Positions 60,042-64,000 of a DNA stretch of 64,000 nt are shown here, piece by piece. The number at the start of each line of letters is the position of its first letter. Position 1 is the stretch's first letter. A program made the translations under genes and the position numbers. The notes under the pieces were generated by a model, which was not told the origin of the DNA, searched no databases, and saw only the letters and a list, made by a program, of their open reading frames with translations. Source of the stretch: Photobacterium sp. GB-56 (GTDB lineage Bacteria > Pseudomonadota > Gammaproteobacteria > Enterobacterales > Vibrionaceae); the NCBI RefSeq assembly GCF_003026105.1, contig NZ_PYNW01000011.1, forward strand, positions 62,001 through 126,000. The letters run 5' to 3'.

Positions 60042-62315
60042 TTATAGAGATGCAGTGAAAGTACGAGAGATAACGTCAGCTTGCTGCTCTGGCGTTAGAG
60101 AGTTAAAACGCACTGCGTAACCCGATACACGGATAGTTAGCTGTGGGTATTTCTCTGGGTTTTTAACTGCGTCTTCAAGCGTTTCGCGGTTAAGAACGTT
60201 AACGTTTAGGTGTTGACCACCTTCAATGCCAGACTCATGGTGGAAGTAACCATCCATTAGGCCTGCTAGGTTGTTTTCTTGAGTATCAAGATCTTTACCT
60301 AGCGCGTTCGGTACGATAGAGAATGTGTAAGAAATACCATCTTTAGCGTGAGCAAATGGTAGTTTACCTACAGATGTTAGAGATGCTACAGCACCTTTCT
60401 CATCACGACCGTGCATTGGGTTAGCACCTGGTGCGAAAGGAGCACCTGCACGACGACCGTCTGGTGTGTTACCCGTCTTCTTACCGTACACAACGTTAGA
60501 TGTGATAGTTAGGATAGACTGAGTTGGGATCGCATCACGGTACATTTTGTGAGTACGGATCTTGTTCATGAAGCGCTCAACTAGGTCACAAGCGATGTCA
60601 TCTACGCGAGCATCGTTGTTACCGAATTTAGGGTAGTCGCCTTCGATTTCGAAGTCGATTGCAATACCGTCTTCATCACGGATTGGTTTAACTTTTGCGT
60701 ATTTGATAGCTGATAGTGAGTCAGCTGCAACAGAAAGACCAGCGATACCACAAGCCATTGTACGCTTGATGTCACGATCGTGTAGAGCCATTAGCGATGC
60801 TTCGTAGCTGTACTTGTCGTGGCTCCAATGGATAGCGTTAAGTGCTGCAACGTAAGTTGTTGCTAACCAATCCATGAAGTGATCTAGGCGATCCATAGTA
60901 TCTGTGTAGTCAAGAACTTCAGCAGTTACTTTTTCAGTCTTAGGACCTACTTGAATCTTAAGCTTCTCATCTACACCGCCGTTGATTGCATAAAGCATAG
61001 TCTTAGCAAGGTTAGCACGAGCACCGAAGAACTGCATTTGCTTACCAACAACCATTGGAGATACACAACAAGCGATTGCGTAATCGTCAGAGTTCATGTC
61101 TGGACGCATTAGGTCATCATTTTCGTACTGGATAGAAGATGTATCGATAGATACCTTCGCACAGAACTTCTTGAAGCCTACAGGTAGTTTTTCAGACCAA
61201 AGAACAGTGATGTTTGGCTCTGGAGAAGGACCCATAGTGTATAGGCTGTTTAGGAAACGGAAGTTAGTACGTGTAACTAGTGTACGACCGTCAAGACCCA
61301 TACCACCCATTGATTCTGTTGCCCAGATTGGGTCGCCAGAGAATAGCTCATCGTACTCAGGCGTACGTAGGAAACGAACCATACGTAGTTTCATTACGAA
61401 GTGGTCGATCATTTCTTGCGCTTGTGCTTCAGTGATCTTACCAGCGGCGATATCACGCTCGATGAAGATGTCTAGGAAAGTCGAAGTACGACCTAGAGAC
61501 ATTGCAGCACCGTTTTGTGATTTAACAGCAGCTAGGTAGCCGAAGTAAGTCCACTGGATAGCTTCTTGTGCAGTAACAGCTGGAAGTGAGATATCACAAC
61601 CGTACTTAGCAGCCATCTCTTTGATTTGACCAAGTGCACGGTGCTGTTCGCAAATTTCTTCACGACGTTGCATCGTCATTTGAAGGTCTTCACCATTCAA
61701 AAACTCTTCTTCTAGAGAAGCGAATTGAGCTAGTTTTTCCTTCATTAGGTAATCAATACCGTAAAGTGCTACGCGGCGGTAGTCACCAATGATACGACCA
61801 CGGCCGTATGCATCAGGAAGACCAGTTAGAACACCAGACTTACGACACTTAAGGATTGAAGGTGTGTAAACATCGAAAACACCTTGGTTGTGTGTTTTAC
61901 GTAGTTCAGAGTAAACCTTGTTAAGCATAGGATCTAATTCACGACCGTATACTTTGCATGAATTTTCGATCATGCGGATACCACCGTTAGGGATCAAAGC
62001 ACGCTTAAGAGGCGCGTCAGTTTGAAGACCAACAATAGTTTCTAGTTCTTTCTCAATGTAACCTGCATCATGTGCAGTGATAGTAGAGGCAACATCTGTA
62101 TCAAAATCAACAGGTGCGTGAGTCGCGTTTTCCTGTTTGATGCCTTCCATTACAGCGTCCCAAAGTTTCGCTGTAGCTGGAGTTGCTTCTGTTTCAAGGA
62201 AAGAGCCGTCACCCTCGTAAGGAGTGTAGTTCTTTTGGATAAAGTCACGAACGTTTACTTCGTTCTGCCAATCACCAGCTGTAAAGCCTTCCCATCCAGC
62301 AAATTGCTCTGCCAT
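60042..62315 (-). CDS. pflB: Formate C-acetyltransferase (pyruvate formate-lyase)
   Basis: Splits pyruvate with CoA into acetyl-CoA and formate in anaerobic growth. It has 757 residues. The catalytic cysteine pair lies in IACCVSPMV and the radical glycine is G732 in RVSGYAVRF. The codons are the optimised set of highly expressed genes. The ribosome-binding site AGGTAGG overlaps a short run of GATA-type tetramers (62321-62340). focA lies 60 bases upstream on the same strand. Confidence 0.98.
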   Translation of the reverse strand: MAEQFAGWEGFTAGDWQNEVNVRDFIQKNYTPYEGDGSFLETEATPATAKLWDAVMEGIKQENATHAPVDFDTDVASTITAHDAGYIEKELETIVGLQTDAPLKRALIPNGGIRMIENSCKVYGRELDPMLNKVYSELRKTHNQGVFDVYTPSILKCRKSGVLTGLPDAYGRGRIIGDYRRVALYGIDYLMKEKLAQFASLEEEFLNGEDLQMTMQRREEICEQHRALGQIKEMAAKYGCDISLPAVTAQEAIQWTYFGYLAAVKSQNGAAMSLGRTSTFLDIFIERDIAAGKITEAQAQEMIDHFVMKLRMVRFLRTPEYDELFSGDPIWATESMGGMGLDGRTLVTRTNFRFLNSLYTMGPSPEPNITVLWSEKLPVGFKKFCAKVSIDTSSIQYENDDLMRPDMNSDDYAIACCVSPMVVGKQMQFFGARANLAKTMLYAINGGVDEKLKIQVGPKTEKVTAEVLDYTDTMDRLDHFMDWLATTYVAALNAIHWSHDKYSYEASLMALHDRDIKRTMACGIAGLSVAADSLSAIKYAKVKPIRDEDGIAIDFEIEGDYPKFGNNDARVDDIACDLVERFMNKIRTHKMYRDAIPTQSILTITSNVVYGKKTGNTPDGRRAGAPFAPGANPMHGRDEKGAVASLTSVGKLPFAHAKDGISYTFSIVPNALGKDLDTQENNLAGLMDGYFHHESGIEGGQHLNVNVLNRETLEDAVKNPEKYPQLTIRVSGYAVRFNSLTPEQQADVISRTFTASL

Positions 62316-62375
62316 TGTATACCTACCTATCTATCTATTTCAGTAGAAAAAAATACCTGTTACCGACGTTAGAAC

Positions 62376-63242
62376 TTAGTGCTTTTTATTGCCGTTAAGT
62401 TCCGGACGACGATGAATAACCCAGTATGTGAGACCAACTAAGAAACCACCACCAATAATGTTACCTATAGTGACTGGAATTAAGTTGTTCATAATAAAAT
62501 TGTTAACTGTTAAATCTGCGAACTGTGAAGGGGCTATGCCCGTCATTGTCCAAAATTCTGGCGATGCAAAGTTATGGATAACGATGCCCATTGGGATCAT
62601 AAACATATTTGCAATACTGTGCTCAAAACCACAAGCAACAAACATAGCAACAGGTAATAGCATAACCATGATTTTATCTGTTGCGCTTCGGCAAGAGTAT
62701 GTCATCCATACGGCTAGACACACCATTAAGTTACATAACATACCAAGTATTACGGCTTGACCGAAGGTATGGTGCAGTTTGTGCTGAGCTATTTTCATCG
62801 CCGTAATACCCCATTGGCCATTATCGCCAAGGTGTTGTTTTGCTAGCCAAATGCAAATTACGAAGAATGACGCGCCGATGAAGTTACCAACATAAACAAC
62901 AACCCAATTTCGTAATAATTGACCAGTAGTAATTCGATTACTTGCGCGAGCAACAGTGATGAGAACAGAAGAAGTGAAAAGCTCGCCGCCGCAAATAACG
63001 ACTAAAATAAGGCCAAGGCTGAATGCTAATGCACCAACGAATTTTGCCATACCCCATGGCATATCGCCTGCACCTGTAGTTACCGTTGTGTAGAACACAA
63101 ATGCAATAGAGATGAATACACCAGCGGTAATCGCTAAGAAGAAAGATTGTAGTGGGTGCTTAGTTGCTTTGTAAACACCGACTTCTTCAGCTTTTTTTGC
63201 CATTGCTGGTGGCATTAACGAGTCGAAAGAATTATTTTCCAT
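62376..63242 (-). CDS. focA: Formate channel FocA
   Basis: A pentameric formate/nitrite channel of 288 residues with six membrane helices. Family motifs FSLGLILVVICGGELFTSS and GNFIGASFF are intact. FocA exports and re-imports formate and, in E. coli, is gated by PflB. It is the first gene of the focA-pflB operon, downstream of a class II FNR promoter. The ribosome-binding site is weak (CTGAG), which suits much lower translation than pflB. Confidence 0.96.
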   Translation of the reverse strand: MENNSFDSLMPPAMAKKAEEVGVYKATKHPLQSFFLAITAGVFISIAFVFYTTVTTGAGDMPWGMAKFVGALAFSLGLILVVICGGELFTSSVLITVARASNRITTGQLLRNWVVVYVGNFIGASFFVICIWLAKQHLGDNGQWGITAMKIAQHKLHHTFGQAVILGMLCNLMVCLAVWMTYSCRSATDKIMVMLLPVAMFVACGFEHSIANMFMIPMGIVIHNFASPEFWTMTGIAPSQFADLTVNNFIMNNLIPVTIGNIIGGGFLVGLTYWVIHRRPELNGNKKH

Positions 63243-63287
63243 TTTCTCAGGTGCTCTTTAATTGAGTTGAAGTGAGATTTAATTCGC

Positions 63288-63336
63288 TGAGGAGATAATA
63301 CCAAAGGTGACGCATCATATATTTGACCTAGATCAT
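63288..63336 (-). promoter_or_regulatory. Class II FNR-type promoter of focA-pflB
   Basis: An FNR site, TTGAC-CTAG-ATCAT (63323-63336, one mismatch per half), is followed on the minus strand by TATTAT (63300 down to 63295). A start seven bases after that box falls at 63288, which places the FNR site centre at -41.5, the exact class II position. The transcript would have a 46-base leader before focA. Confidence 0.7.
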
Positions 63337-63930
63337 TGCTGTGAAAATTTATAACAAAATTAGACATTTTGTTATATCTCTCATGATTGTAACTTATTGA
63401 AAATTAACGATATAATTTTTTTGATAAAACTAAAGAAAATTTTAATGTAATTTTATTACATTTGGCTGGTCTTTAAATACCAAAAAAGAATAGTTGTTAT
63501 TTATCATGTGTTTGTTGTTTTTTTGGGTTTTATTTAACGTATGTGAGACATTAAATAAAACCAATATATTCAAAAATAATTTAATTGTTACTGAAAAATA
63601 TGAATAGCCTCTTTTAATGTAACGCCATTTTGTTTTTATTGTTAAAGGTCACAAAAAAAAGGCGAGATAATTAATATGATGACTTACAAGGATATGCAAA
63701 TTTGAGTCATTTTTATTCTTCAAACAAACATAGCAGAGTAATATTAGAATGCGAATTTTATGGCATTCTCGACCTTGTTAAAAAATACTATAAAGATATC
63801 CGCTATTTTTTCGTCAATGTTGAGTCAATAAAATAGACATAAAATAAAATATTGCTCAAATCTTACCAGTTAGTCTTTTGTCCTTCATTTATATCACCCA
63901 AAAAAGGCTGTTCTCCTGCTTATAAGAAAA
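63337..63930. other. Long AT-rich region upstream of focA
   Basis: About 590 bases with homopolymer A/T tracts. pfl operons often have several promoters, so further control sites are likely, but none is clear. A small frame with a TTG start (63702-63836, 44 codons, AAGGAT upstream) overlaps the stop of an even smaller ATG frame (63676-63705); both are weak candidates. Confidence 0.35.
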
Positions 63931-64000
63931 ATGAATATAAAAACAGAACTGAGTATTTATGCTATTTATGTGGGTATAATGGCAGGTTATGGTGCTGTTT
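63931..64000 (+). CDS. Possible start of a membrane protein gene, cut by the window end
   Basis: An ATG at 63931 opens 23 codons (MNIKTELSIYAIYVGIMAGY...) to the window edge with a hydrophobic pattern like a first membrane helix. The ribosome-binding site is poor (ATAAGAAAA). Too little is visible to name it. Confidence 0.35.
   Translation, partial: MNIKTELSIYAIYVGIMAGYGAV

Noticed and set aside
61096..61539. 147-codon plus-strand frame inside pflB
   Set aside because: Shadow of the strongly codon-biased pflB gene; biased genes often leave long antisense frames.
62321..62340. GATA/GGTA tetramer run just upstream of pflB as a phase-variable repeat
   Set aside because: Only about five imperfect units, too few for frequent slippage, and it overlaps the needed ribosome-binding site of a housekeeping gene.

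Overview
The window reads as a continuous piece of the main chromosome of a gammaproteobacterium of the family Vibrionaceae, most likely Photobacterium. This rests on recognising the proteins and on gene order (ahpC/oxyR, aceBA, queA-tgt-yajC-secDF, suhB/trmJ, the complete isc operon, ndk-rlmN-pilW-rodZ-ispG-hisS-yfgM-bamB-der), which I recall as typical Vibrionaceae order; no 16S gene is present and no search was run. Base composition is moderately AT-rich, with markedly AT-rich spacers.

Layout. 1-6.4 kb: the end of cutC, a peroxiredoxin divergent from oxyR, the glyoxylate-shunt pair aceB-aceA, then a CBS-domain protein on the other strand. 7-12.8 kb: queuosine genes queA and tgt followed by the Sec accessory genes yajC-secD-secF. 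13-20.6 kb: suhB divergent from trmJ, then iscR-iscS-iscU-iscA-hscB-hscA-fdx-iscX with a clear IscR-type operator. 20.8-24 kb: two tandem peptidase B paralogues and ndk. 24.2-33.2 kb: rlmN, pilW, rodZ, ispG, hisS, yfgM, bamB, der. 33.2-39.2 kb: the cnoX-ybbO-tesA/ybbA-ybbP block, with tesA and ybbA starting inside the same CATG. 39.4-43 kb: an AT-rich orphan membrane protein, yfcH/yfcE, a small Rdx protein and a TauE/SafE permease. 43.2-47.5 kb: pta-ackA and divergent yfbV. 47.9-50.6 kb: a small DUF-type protein, a ChaN-like lipoprotein and rlmA. 50.7-55.6 kb: a PgtA/PgtB/PgtC-like signalling module without the PgtP transporter, whose regulator has a decayed AAA+ domain. 55.8-63.2 kb: yfbU, fhs, pflA, pflB and focA.

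The right-hand part is a mixed-acid and one-carbon module. FocA moves formate, PflB/PflA make formate and acetyl-CoA, Pta-AckA turn acetyl-CoA into acetate and ATP, and Fhs can feed formate into the folate pool. focA has a near-ideal class II FNR promoter; fhs has a PurR-type operator over its -35 region; a 34-residue hydrophobic peptide with a perfect FNR box lies between fhs and pflA.

Most of the window is conserved housekeeping sequence. The unexplained material is in the spacers: several unannotated small ORFs with good ribosome-binding sites (34236-34307 minus, 55739-55801 plus, 58816-58920 plus, 31617-31661 plus), long hairpins inside or ahead of operons (17514, 24125, 48579), and the orphan gene at 39465-40070. 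I saw no tRNA or rRNA gene, CRISPR array, insertion sequence, prophage, attachment site or replication origin.
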